Assembly (NCBI GenBank): GCA_017562135.1
Contig: QEYB01000368.1
Coordinates: 558,001-622,000, forward strand
From: Dipylidium caninum
Taxonomy: Eukaryota; Platyhelminthes; Cestoda; Cyclophyllidea; Dipylidiidae
Reading direction: 5' to 3'
Length of the DNA stretch: 64,000 nucleotides
Shown one piece after another: positions 11,059 through 22,272 of the stretch. Under the pieces are notes generated by a model. The model was given only the letters and a program-made list of their open reading frames with translations. It was not told the DNA's origin and made no database searches. Each line of letters begins with the position of its first letter. Positions within the stretch are counted from its first letter, which is position 1. The position numbers and the translations under genes were made by a program.

Positions 11059-14000
11059 ATGAGTGAAATGTCATCGAGTCTACCGCTCATCTTCTCGGTG
11101 ACAGGCGGCGTGGCCCTGTTGGGCTTGACCCTGTTCACCGTGGTCGCCGCGTACAGACGTCGGCTGCCCCGATGTCTGCGCATGCTGCTGGCGGGAGTGT
11201 GTGTGGTGGGGGCTACTGGACTGACTGCCTTCCTCACGTGCCACTACGGTCTGCGAACTCACGCTCTCAGCCTGGCGGTCGGAGACCAACTCCTCCTCGC
11301 GCCCTACGGCGACGCTGACCTCGACTCTCGCCTCTTCCAACTCTTCTGCCACAGTCTGCGTATAAGCTCTGACAAGCCCGGCCTCACTGTGTGGACAGCC
11401 GCGGTTGCCCCCAACCGTGCCACCGCCTATCTCTACACCCTCTTGCTGCCAGTAAGTCTTGTTTTCACCTCTGATGGGCTCTTCGCACAAGTCCCCTATT
11501 TGTCGACTGTGGTCGAAGAGCGCGCCTCCTCTCTCTCTCTCTTCCGCTTTTCCTGCCCACAAAAACTTTTTGTGCGTCAAAACCAATATTTTGCAACATT
11601 CGATAGTGCATTATGGGATCAGGTAAAACGTGGAGGTGGCTTATTACTTTGGAAAGGTTATGCACACGATGCTGTAACAGGAATCTAGTTAAACTGAAAA
11701 GAGGATGTGAGGAAACGCTCCGTCGTATAGCTTTGGCAAGGGTAGACAAGTAGTATTTGGCCCCGCCTCCCAAGTCGAAGGCGACATTTGAGGCGACGAT
11801 GCTTATTTTTCGAGAGAGGATACGAGTGAAGATATTCTCCCTAAAACCTTTGGGCTTTATCGGCAGAAATCGCCACAGAAACCCAAACACTGAGCTATGT
11901 AGTGCTCTACTTGAAAAAGCTCGGGTTTGAGTTCTTTTGCACACACTTTCGCTTTCGCTTATAGTGATGGCTCTGTAAAATGACGGCGCCCGCAATAGGG
12001 GAATCTCGGGCCCGGCTACTCAAATGAGACCAGGAGGAGTGCGCTACCGTCGGGGGAAAGGCAAAAGGCGGGCAAGTGAGGCGCGGCGAGGCGAGGCGAG
12101 ACGCGACACGACGAGACGAGACGAGGCAGAGCAGGACGAGACTAGGCGAGGCGAGGCGAGGCGAGTGGACGGGGGTTGGGGGGAGCATGGGTGGAAGAGG
12201 GTGAAGGGACGCGTGGAGGAGTGTGAGAGAAGGGGCAAATTTCTTTTGAAGCCTGTTTTTTTCTACCGCCTCGCGGGTGTCTCGCTCGTACTCGCGTCCT
12301 CGTTTGAAAGCCTTCACGCCTCCGCCTCCGCCTCCGCCTCCGCCTCCGACAGCACCCACGGGCGCAGCGGCACGGACGAGCTCACCCACGCGTACACACG
12401 GTCGGGGAACGTCTCTTTCGCCGTGCCGCGCTGCGCCGCGCCGCGCTCCGTCGTCACCACCGCCACTACACGCACACACGGACACACAACACCAATGGGA
12501 CTGACAAGTCGCTTTTACCGATCCCTTCGGGGGAGGGCGCGCGAGCTGGTAGGGGTAATGGATGCATTTTGGATGCGAAAAAACAACCTCATATGGCAGT
12601 CTGGTCGGTCGCCAGGACTTTCTCCAGCCAGGCGCTTTTCTTTTGAGGTCGTTTTTTAACGTAGTCTAACATGGCTGGTCATATATCCGGTGTTTTAATT
12701 AACTTATGGCCTCTCACACCACATTCTTTTTCCATGAGTCCTCCCAATTAAACCGTCTGTTACCACGAAACGTGATGGCTACTGAGTGGCGGTTCCCCCA
12801 GTACAGGAGCACTCGTAAACAAATGGAGTTACAAACTTTGTTTTCCTGTAAGTCCCTTCGCCAGATGTCATGGGCCTCCAAAGTTCCACGAGATTTGAGG
12901 CACTCGAAGCTTCAGTCGAAGGGGCTATCTACCGTTTCGGCCTGCAGTCAATATGCTATTCCCTAAATGGGAAGGTTTCTGGCTTTTTTAAAAATGTCCC
13001 TTTTACTTACAGCACTCATCACCAGGGAATTTTCCAAGAGTCTGCGACATAAGGGCGAGCGAACTGCCATCCCATGGGCATTTGGGCACGTTTTGCATTC
13101 TCTCAGAAGTGTTTTTCCTCCACAAAATTATGCTCTCGGTTGTGCATAAGTTATTCATCCGTATTTAAGTATACAACGACGGCTGCGTCCAGAAGACTTC
13201 GGCACATGGTGTTGGCGCCTCACCCACGCGTCTTCCTCCGCGTGGCCTACCAAATGCGCATTGTGACGATTCCCTCGGTTCGTAGCAGTCGACACGGCCC
13301 TCCAAGTCCGGCGAATGCCTGTTACACTCATGTTCGTTGGCCGCGTCGGCCCGCCTAGCAGACTATGACATTTTGAGAATACCAGCTTCGTCCGCATGTA
13401 CTGCACCTACACTTCAGCCTGCAAGGCATCATCAATGAAGGGAGGAAAGTTGAGACCACCCAACGGCTCACCCTCCCGCCGCGTCCGTGTCTTAGACTCA
13501 AACAAAAAATATAAATATACCAAAGGTTCTGAGGCAGCAGATTGCCTCGGAACGGAAAGATTTCTACCATGTCACGCGGTCAGCCCCAAGGCTTGGAGCC
13601 TATACGTCTCGTTGACCTTCATTCCTTCCCCTTTTGCCTTGCCTTACTCGTCGCATGACATGGGCTGGAGTGGATGCTGCTGCGCTATTTTCCTTCCATA
13701 CACTTAACACGGCACACTGAGTTTGTCTCGAGTGAGCTTGACACGACGATGGCTAAACTCTACCGCAAGCATTGCTTCTACCGAGGAGAAGGCCGCGGGT
13801 GTCGTGAAAGGTGGATAATCGGTGAATGTTGTGATGTGTAAACAGTATGACTATTTGATGTGGACAGCCCCGAAGTGGGCAGTCGCCTTGTTATTTCAGT
13901 CACTCAATTCAAACCAGAGGAGACGTTTAAGCACGTCCCGCCCCAGACCAGTAATCATCCCCGCAAAAGCGGCGCACGGGGATTAAAAGCACCTCCCACT

Positions 14001-16401
14001 CGCACTCCCTCTTTCTCAGCTAACAACAATGATGGTAGTAATTATCAGTGGGTGTCGTGTAAACCCTTTAATAACCCGGGACAAACTCTCGCCTGGTCGC
14101 CTCAATTTTCTGCCTACATTTATTTTAATGAAAACCATGCGTGCAATCAAGTAGCCCGACAAAAAACAGCGGACGCGCCCCCATCCACCACCCGGGAGTG
14201 CCTCGTACGCGCACGAGCGTTGAGAGGACAAAAAACCATCGGAAATTGTCGCTTCAGTGTTATAGGAAAGTGCCGCCAGCGGGTGTGAGCAGGGCGGGTG
14301 TGGGGGCGACGAAGCAGACTGCGCTACGTTCTTTCGTTCGTCCGTTCGCTCGTTCGTCAGCAAGCTTGCTCTCTCTCTCTCTCTTTCGCCTGCTGTTTCT
14401 GTGTGTGAAAGAAAGGGGGGCCATTTGAATTCACCCGCGCACAAAAAATGGGGTGCGTGTGTGCTCCCGGAGGCGGGCCACTTTCATCAAAGCCCAGACA
14501 AGGACGCACGCAGCAACTGAAAAAAGCTTAATTCAAACGCAGCAGCAGCAGCAGTAGCCGCCCGAGAGACGCTGCAGCATCAGCAGCGACGGCAGCAGCG
14601 GCGGCGGCGGCGGAGCGCTCCGCCCGTTGTCGGACGAACACAAGCAAACGTGCGTGCGTGTGTGCGTGCGTGCGTGTGTGCGTGCCTGTGCGCGCGCGCG
14701 CTCGCGCGTCATTTGAGACCATGTTGTCCTCGTCGTCACTCGCCGCGCACGCGACATCAGAGAGTGAAACAGAAGGGAATTTTAAGCGTGAAATAAAAAA
14801 TGACTTCGTTAATCAAAGGTCTTTACTTAAAAAGTCAGAATACTTGTGAAAGTGGCCTCTCTGGAGCCTAAAAAGGCTGAACTAAGTTGAGGAAGATTAA
14901 TGTTACGTTTCGTGTAACTGTGAATTTAGCCATTGTTCTCTTTCTCTTTCTTTGAACAAGTTTGCGATAGATAAAGCGATAAATTTCGATAGAAACTCGT
15001 TTGATGGTTAATCCTTTTTCACCCACTTAATCAACAGTTTCGTCGTGAAGGAGGTAGCATTTAGAGAAAAGGGCAAGTTAGTCACTATTTAAATTTTCTC
15101 CTCACCTCGGGGCCATTGGTCTTTCTACTCAACTTCAACCAGACTCTCCTCTTGATTGCATTTACCCCACTCTGATACAATGAATTTGGGCCATCTTAAT
15201 CGGGCACCAAGGCGCCACAAGCCCCGCTTCCGCAGGACACCAAAATACATGGGCATTAGGCGTGATCTGATCGGCACAGGCTCAGATTTGTTTCCCTGGT
15301 TAATTAAGGAGACAAAGTCTTCCCGTCTGAAAAACAATCAAACTTGGTGGACTGCAGTCGTTGACGACTTTGCGTTGAAGCGGACCCTGCCCCAGCCCCG
15401 ACGGGCACTCATTGGGGCTAACACCAGCTTATCGCATCTGTCCCCATCTAATACTCCTTTTGAAAGTTTCCACTTGTTCGGCTGAAAGGTGGAATTTTTA
15501 GCGCGAGGGGTGGGAGGCAAATCTTCGGACTAACATGCCCCGCAAGAGGACTATCTTAAAGGTTTTAGCGGTCCCCTATAAGCACGAAGGTTAGACATCG
15601 GTCCTAAGAAACGGAGCTTGGTAGAGACTCTACAATGGAGTTTCAGCTGGTGTCTTTCGTCCGTAATGGTGAAATTATTCGGAAAGCTATATCAAGTGAG
15701 TTGAAGTTTAGGTTCTTGGGCAATTGCGTACTCCTTTGCAGGTGGCAGAGCAACCGCCGACGATAATCCCTCTGCGCCTGTCCGTCGGCGACCAGTTCAC
15801 CGTGAGCACGACACCAAACGACATGCAAATGGCAGTCTACGCTCACGAGGCAAACTGGCGCGAGTGGGAGACCGCGGGCCTGCACCAGGAGGCGCACGAG
15901 ACCTGCTGCGCCTGGTGGCAACTGCGCCCACTGCGGCAGACGACGGTCGTGGAGATAGAAACGTCGAGCCTGCATCACATCGTGTTGCGTCGTCCCCCTG
16001 ACGCGAAAGCGGACGGCGTGGTGAGGGTGGCCTTCAACCGCTCGCGCTTCGATGCCGCCGTGTGCGACCCCGTGGTGTGCGACGCCGTCAGCGTCAATGC
16101 GTGCCGCGTGGACGTCTTCGAGAGACCCAGCATCCTCGAGATACGCGTCACCGAGGGTTCAGAGAATGATTTTTACGGTCTGCGAATCTGGATCGCCTGC
16201 GAATACAAGGGCTGGGCAGTGGCCCTTTTCTCGAGCCTCGTCCCCGTTTGCAGTCTGGCGGTCATCGGTTGTATTGCTTGGCTCAGACATCGAAGACACC
16301 TCAAGGGAAGGAGGATGGACATGGCCAGTCCAGTCTACGCCTTTCCAGGGCTCTCGCCCGCCGGCACGGGTGCCGAGAAGGAGGGGGTGGACTTTGTCTG
16401 A
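11059..16401 (+). CDS. Unrecognised three-helix membrane protein (350 aa, two exons)
   Basis: Exon 1 is 11059-11451 (donor GTAAGT) and exon 2 is 15742-16401 (acceptor ACTCCTTTGCAG); both junctions are phase 0, giving 350 residues. Residues about 8-30 and 38-60 are hydrophobic (LIFSVTGGVALLGLTLF; MLLAGVCVVGATGLTAFL), joined by a basic loop. About 230 polar residues follow, with a Cys cluster (HETCCAWW; VCDPVVCDAVSVNAC) suggesting a disulfide-bonded extracytoplasmic domain. A third helix lies near 288-312 (WAVALFSSLVPVCSLAVIGC), then a basic 38-residue tail. Start choice: the first ATG, 10-12 nt after an AG that follows a pyrimidine-rich stretch. An AATAAA follows 15 nt after the stop. GC-rich third positions support coding. 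I recognise no family; it may be lineage-specific. The role is unknown; the topology would suit a surface or membrane-domain protein. Confidence 0.7.
12078..12165. repeat. GAGGC/GAGAC pentanucleotide purine-rich tract
   Basis: Imperfect tandem copies of GAGGC, GAGAC and related pentamers form a run of about 90 bp, almost pure purine on the plus strand with regular C. The opposite strand reads as a Ser/Arg/Leu low-complexity frame, which explains two long spurious frames here. Confidence 0.85.
12318..12349. repeat. CTCCGC hexanucleotide microsatellite
   Basis: About five perfect copies of the hexamer, read as alternating Ala-Ser in one frame. Confidence 0.9.
14651..14708. repeat. GTGC/GTGT and GC alternating purine-pyrimidine repeat
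   Basis: Alternating GTGCGTGC and GTGTGC units run into CGCGCGCGCGC. Short AGC and GGC triplet runs precede it at 14538-14612. Confidence 0.85.
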
Positions 16402-16416
16402 GTGCAGCTTTTCACG

Positions 16417-16422
16417 AATAAA
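16417..16422 (+). terminator. Polyadenylation signal AATAAA of the three-helix membrane protein gene
   Basis: A canonical hexamer 15 nt past the TGA at 16399-16401, followed by a GT-rich stretch. It supports 16401 as the true gene end. Confidence 0.65.
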
Positions 16423-18145
16423 CGAGGTGGATAAGATTGCGCGTGTTTGGTGAATACGCGAGCACGTCGTAAAACGACTTGACTTCATGAACCGCAGTGA
16501 GCAGCGGCCATTTTCGTCCACCATGTGGAGACGCGTTGCGTGCAGTGGTAGAGCCACTGAAACGCTGTTTTTCCGTCATAGTCAATGCTCGACCATGCCT
16601 TCTCCTCTCACTCCCTCGGCGCCGCGTTGCCGCCTGGGCGCCGTCGAGTGTCTCCCACCGCAGCACGGTGCTCCCCAGGCATCATGCGCGGCCCAATTCA
16701 GACTCCATGGAGGCAAGTCATCACCCTGACGCGGTGCTGCTTCTTAACCGTCGCACGGGTTGGGCCGACGGCTAATTGCAAGTTGACGCATCCTCCTCGA
16801 AAACAAGCGGGCAGTGCCAGACCCTCTGATAGTCGCTTGCCCACACCTCTTATGCCCACTTCTCTCACCCGCCCCAACGCCACAGCTTTGCGGCAGGTGC
16901 AGCGGAGAAACCAGAGGGTCGAGCGAAGATGCGTCAGGTCGCCTCCCCGCTTCTGACAACCAGCATGCCCGTGAGGGTCCTCGAAGGGTGCTTCAACTTC
17001 AAATATTGGCCTCCCCCCTCCGGCAACGGTTACTTGATCATACACAAATGGTGCAGCCTGTAATGGCAGGGCACAATGACGTGGCTCTTGCCGCCAGAAC
17101 GTAGACAGTGGCTGTTCAGCTTATTCTGGTTACGTAGCAAAATGCTCAGTGCGATGACATTTGGTCGCGAAGACCTCTCGCAAAAGACCTCAATCCACGA
17201 GTGGGACTTTGAGAGATGTCGCTCCTCTTTGCGTGAGTGTGTGTGAAAGAGAGAAAGAGAGAAAAATGTCCCCCTCCCGCAGCCCTTACACTAGGTTTTA
17301 TACTGCCTTCTTCGTCCGCTCCCTCTCCGCCCCTCCGCTTTTTGTCATGGTGAAAAAAACCTCGTAAAGCTACTAATGCAGTGCAGATGTAGACAGCGGT
17401 GGGCAGAGAGTGGGCGTGGTGAGCTTTTTGGCCTGTCAAAGAAAAGAATTGGCGGGACCGACGCAGTTTCAAGGGAGGTGAATAAGCAAACGAGGCCACC
17501 GGATATAACTCCTTCACCCATCAAATTTTCATTTAGCGGATGTGCGAGAACTAAAGTTGTCCTCGCCTCAGCACTAACAATAGGGTTGGGGAGCAAAGTC
17601 GTTGAAAAAGCACATTGAGAGTCGGTGCTTTGCACTCCGCGCGCATCAGCTATCGCTTTCCCAGCCCTCTAGAGTCCGCCCCCACGCGGAATCGGCCGAC
17701 AGAAGTTTCCGCATTAGACAATCCGAACGGAATCACGCCGATGATGCTGAGAGCCTTTGATCCCGGCGAAGTTGGTGGGCGACGGAAAGTGGGCACCAGG
17801 CGGTGCAATGGACAAGCCCCCCTTGCGTGGCCAACGCATATTTCCTGTCGTCAAATTCTCAGCCTCAGCACTTCACCGGGACGTGCTGACCGAACTTCCA
17901 TACGGCATGCAGTAAGGCGGCGTGTTGGCACCTCGAAAAGTCGGCGCAGGTGCGAAGCAGCGGCCTCTGGAGCAGCTTCAGAGCATGCGCCACGGTTACT
18001 CGCCCTGCCCTCATCTAGGCGCTCAACGCTGCCTCCAGGTTTATTAGCCGGGGGCTGAGACGGCAGTTATGGATGAATTATTAAAGTGGCCAATGACACA
18101 CTGAAGCAATAAAAGCGTTTTCAAGCGCCTCAGCGATGAGCAACG

Positions 18146-18165
18146 GACGTGTACTCTTCCGATCT
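18146..18165 (+). other. Illumina-adapter-like 20-mer (likely assembly artefact)
   Basis: The window reads GACGTGTACTCTTCCGATCT. From established knowledge, the 3' end of the TruSeq read-2 primer is the same 20 bases with G in place of A at position 8, so 19 of 20 match, including the 12 terminal bases. A match this close is very unlikely by chance in 64 kb. Either an adapter remnant or a chimeric join was built into the contig here. Confidence 0.75.
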
Positions 18166-21100
18166 CGCAAATAAAGGGTCTTTTGATGCGCAATAAATGA
18201 GGAAAAGCGGGGCGCTGTGAAGGAGGGTCACCGGGGCAAGAGCGACGGTTCGACAGGGGTCCAACCAGGGCGTCACGAGGGGAACAATTTCAGTGGGCCA
18301 TTCGACTCAAGTAGGGCTTATCTTCGCGGGACCAGCATAGAGGGGAGACGATGGGGATATCGCGATGACAGCCGACTAATCTATGATGTATTTAAGACCG
18401 CTAAGGCACGCCATTCGTCTAAAGTACAGGAGGCAGTGAGGAAAGAAGCCATCGCGAGGATCTCATAAGTGCTCCAATTCTCTTTTTTGCATAAGCTGTG
18501 GGGACAAAACCCACTTGTTGGCATTTGCAGTCGATTTTCCGAGCATTAAAAATCCAGAGTTGATACTGATTTCGCGTCCTCCGAACCCCGCCTTTCCCCT
18601 TCCACGTCACCTCCTCATCAATAAGTAGACGCCCCATTTCTCCATCCGAACACATTTTTTCAAGTCGTCGCTACGAGGACATTGCAGTCCTCCTTTGACA
18701 CTCACTTCTATTAAGTGTTTTCAACCAAGTCGTCATCTGATGGGAAGAAAAGGCCTTCTCCTCAGGGAACCTTGTTTCGGGGGCCGAACAGGAGGGTCGT
18801 GTCAGGAAGGGGGCCGGTGGGCCCCATAGGGATGGCGAAATTATTGGCCGCGGCAGGATTCCCCCCCCCTCCCCCGCCACCGTCGTGCAGGGAGGAGCCA
18901 CCACTTCGAGCACAATTTGGAAATGAAAGCATTTTGTCCATTTCAATAGAGAATCATCAATTTTGCCGAAGGTGTGTGGTGAGTTTGGCGGGTCTTGGAA
19001 ATTCAGCGGTTTCATGAGGAAAAAAAGCTTCTCTGCTGCACTTAGGTTGAAATTCGGGGAGACACTCACCCGGAGTCGGAGATCAAGTCGCCGGACCAGA
19101 AATGCATTTTCGAGTGTAGAAATGCGGAAGGTATCAGCGGGAATTACTTACGGCAACCTTCTAGCCTTGAGGACTGCTTTACTCCTAAGCCAGTCCAACG
19201 GGAAGCTCACCAGAAGCTGCTCGCTTCGCCGCTGTCCCATCGAGGGAGCGGCCCGCGTCCGTGTGGCGTTGTTCTACACGAGAATTGGCTTTGGAGGTGC
19301 AACTCGACACCTCATGCAGCCCGCATGTGAAGAGTTCTGATGTGGGCGCAGCGTCCGGAGGGGGCATGACTGCGGCCGACCTCTTAATTACGTTTGGCAG
19401 CACCTTCGCCGCTTCCCCTCCAGAGGGTCATTGTGGGCCAGTTTTCCCCGCGGCAAATGCGCAAGTATCTCAGCTCAGCTCAGCTCGACTCCTCAATTTC
19501 TTTTGAAGCCTCTTTCACCTACCAGCGAAAAAATATTTCCTGTGCGCATCCGTGTGTGCGGAAGTGCGTCCCCCCTTTGCCGCAGTTGAAAGGAGCGACG
19601 ACACGAGGAGTGAGGGTGATGACATAGAGCAAAAAATATTTTACGCCTGCTTGTCGAGCGGTTAAACAGCCTCCTGTCAAAGGCGAGTGGGACGACTTTG
19701 AGGAGTCGCGTTTTCTTCATGCCACTAGAGAGGCGCATTTTTCAAATCGCGTCCAACCTTCTCCCCTCTCTCTGTTTTCTGCCCCTCGTCGTTTCCCTCA
19801 TCCTTTTTTCTGTGTGCTCGCGTCCCCGCTAGCGGCCGCGCGTCTCTATTCCCTGCACGCAGTTGCCCCTTTTAAGTGGCACACGTGTCTACAAGGAAGG
19901 CACAGCTCCTTTTTCCTCTCTTGCCGTTCACTCGGTTGAGGAGAGGCTGAGAGCATCGCGGTGGAGGGACGGGGGAGGCGTACGATTGGCATAAAGTGGG
20001 AAACCGTTTCCAGAGAGGACTTTTGAAAAACGTACGAAGCCTTTGGTCCTCAACGCCGATTAATTTAGTGCAAATGTTTAAATCCTCACCTGCTCGCTCA
20101 CGCTGAATTCAAATGCAGCCTTCATTACTCGACGGTGAAATTCCAGAACTCGGTCAAAATAGCCGTGAAGCGTAGGTAAACTCGCATATCTCCACGGCAT
20201 GACTTCACCTCCTGCAGTAGTGGGAGCCCTCAGACAAACTAGTGGATTCAGTTATGATGCAGTCACCCATTCGCGAATACCTTCCAGTCATATTTTGCAT
20301 GGTCAGACCAAATACCTACTTGAACGTCGGCGTCTGACTAGTTTCAGGCACTTTTCGCTGACTTCTTTTCCCTTGGTTCCCGAAGTCGCTATGGGTGGAG
20401 ATTTCGCCATCGTCAGGGAGAAAAGTTGCACAAAAGACGGGACCTCTGTAAAAGAGAATGACTCAAGTCATTCCTTCGTCTCCACGATGTGGGGGCACCC
20501 GGGCGCTTAACGACGTGCAGACAGCCAGCACAAGGTGGTGCATCAGGACGACGGCTGTGCGGCTGAGAAAGGGTGACTCGACTGCCTTCCCTTCGCTCTC
20601 TCTGCGCCACGGTGAGAGTTCTTCGCGGACAGTCGTCCACCTCCCGTGACTTCGCCTCCCACGACAGTGAACCTGTGGCTGAATTAATTTTACAGGGGGG
20701 GACTAGTTAGGGTCGGCAGTGACGGTCACAAAGTGCGACAAAATTCCCGGCTATTTTATGCTACACTAACCATCACTGCGGATTGCAACTGGTCGCCACA
20801 ATTTTAACAACTCCACCATCATCCGTCTCTCGCCCCCAGGGTGTCTCCCCGCTGTGTCGGCTGGCAGGGCACCCATTAGAAGCCCTTGCGACTACAGACT
20901 GCCAGGGTCAAGCCACCGTCCACACCGAAGGCAAGGGCGTCCCGCCTCGCTGGTTAACGCCGCGGCAGACCATCCATTCCCCGCGAGGGGGCCCGTGGGC
21001 ACACTCCGCGACCGCACGACGCGCCTGCAGAGCATCGCCGTTGTTGCGACCCGGCCGGGAGAAGGGGCGAGGCAGCTCGGGAAGGCCAGCCCCCTTGCCA

Positions 21101-22223
21101 GTGGTTCAGTGAATGCCCGTCTCCTCGCTCTCCAGCAGAACTTGCCCCTGTCCTCCCTCTGCCGTCATATATCCCCGCTGTCCCGTTTGACAAGTATACC
21201 CTCGGGCACGAGGGCGCACGTGTGCCAGTTTTACAACCAGAACATCATTTAGCGTAGTTTTCTATTCCATTTTCTGCATTTGTGCGCAGTTGGAGGAATG
21301 TTGTGGAACATGATGAATGGTGATTACTAGTAGAGGGACAAAGTGGAATGGAGGAAATCAGCTTGAATCGCGGCTGAGAGGTGAAGTCCTAACCCACAAA
21401 CGAGACTCCTTTGTTCTTCACCAAGTGCGGGCGCTTCAGCAGGCCCGACTTTCGGGTATGAGGATGGAGGACAAAGTGTGTGCACATTCCCATGACTCAG
21501 TCCCCTCAATTTGGCGATTGTGACGCAGTGACGATCGAGTCCAGGGTCTCAACGCCCCGTTTAACCTTTGGTCACAGGGGCGCCGACATCCTCCGTGGGG
21601 GGAAGATTGGTTTGTGGAGAACAATGATAGGCGAGGCGTAGGATCTCCCTAGACGGTGATGGTTACGACGAGTATGTCAAAGGAGACCTTCCCCCTCGCG
21701 TGGTACCAGGTCCGCGATTGCTTATTGAAGTGTTTTAATGCCCAGTCTGACGGAATATCTCAGTGCCACTCCCAGTGAGGTCTGGTGCGGATTCAAGGGC
21801 GTCTTGCAGTAGCCTCACTCAAGAGGCCGATCTGCCGAGCGGGTCTGGAGGCCACCACTGCACCTTCCCACCCTCCCGACGAAAAAAACGACGTCTGGCG
21901 TTGGTTGCCTCACCTGGTCGTGGGAGCACCAGTCTGATGCCGGGCAAAATGGGACCAGTGAAAGGGACAAGAAATGAGATTTCCACTTCATCCGGTGTTC
22001 ATATACGAACAAACGTGCACGTACACACACACACCCAGGTATTCGCTTTCGCGTCGTAGACGTGCGTAGGCACGCGCACACAAGACAAATTTTTTATGTT
22101 ACCGATTAATTATGTTCATTGGGTCCTAATTGCCCTACTTCGCCCGTCGGCCTTCTTTCATGTCTGGGCGACAAAGACGACGACAACGACGGCATCGATG
22201 ATGGCGTTTTGTTGTTGGTGTCT

Positions 22224-22228
<5 letters not shown>

Positions 22229-22256
<28 letters not shown>

Positions 22257-22272
22257 TGGATGGATGGATGGG
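22229..22272. repeat. (CA)n microsatellite followed by (TGGA)n
   Basis: About 14 CA units, then ATGG tetramers at 22256-22271. Confidence 0.95.

Larger units (their letters stand above)
11452..15741 (+). other. 4.3 kb intron of the three-helix membrane protein gene
   Basis: GT-AG intron separating the two phase-0 coding exons. It holds a GAGGC/GAGAC pentamer tract (12078-12165), a CTCCGC hexamer run (12318-12349), TTCG-type and CT repeats (14328-14385) and a GTGC/GC alternating stretch (14651-14708). Long frames inside it, such as 12024-12659 on plus, are translations of these repeats and are not called as genes. Confidence 0.65.

Noticed and set aside
12024..12659. 211-codon plus frame and 192-codon minus frame in the intron
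   Set aside because: Both are translations of the purine pentamer and CTCCGC repeats within a well-supported intron.
18402..18424. TAAGGCACGC, matching the first 10 bases of miR-124
   Set aside because: The remaining bases diverge and the preceding 60 bases contain no segment able to pair with it into a hairpin.
21296..21316. GGAATGTTGTGG, resembling the miR-1 seed region
   Set aside because: The first base and the 3' half differ, and no pairing arm is present on either side.
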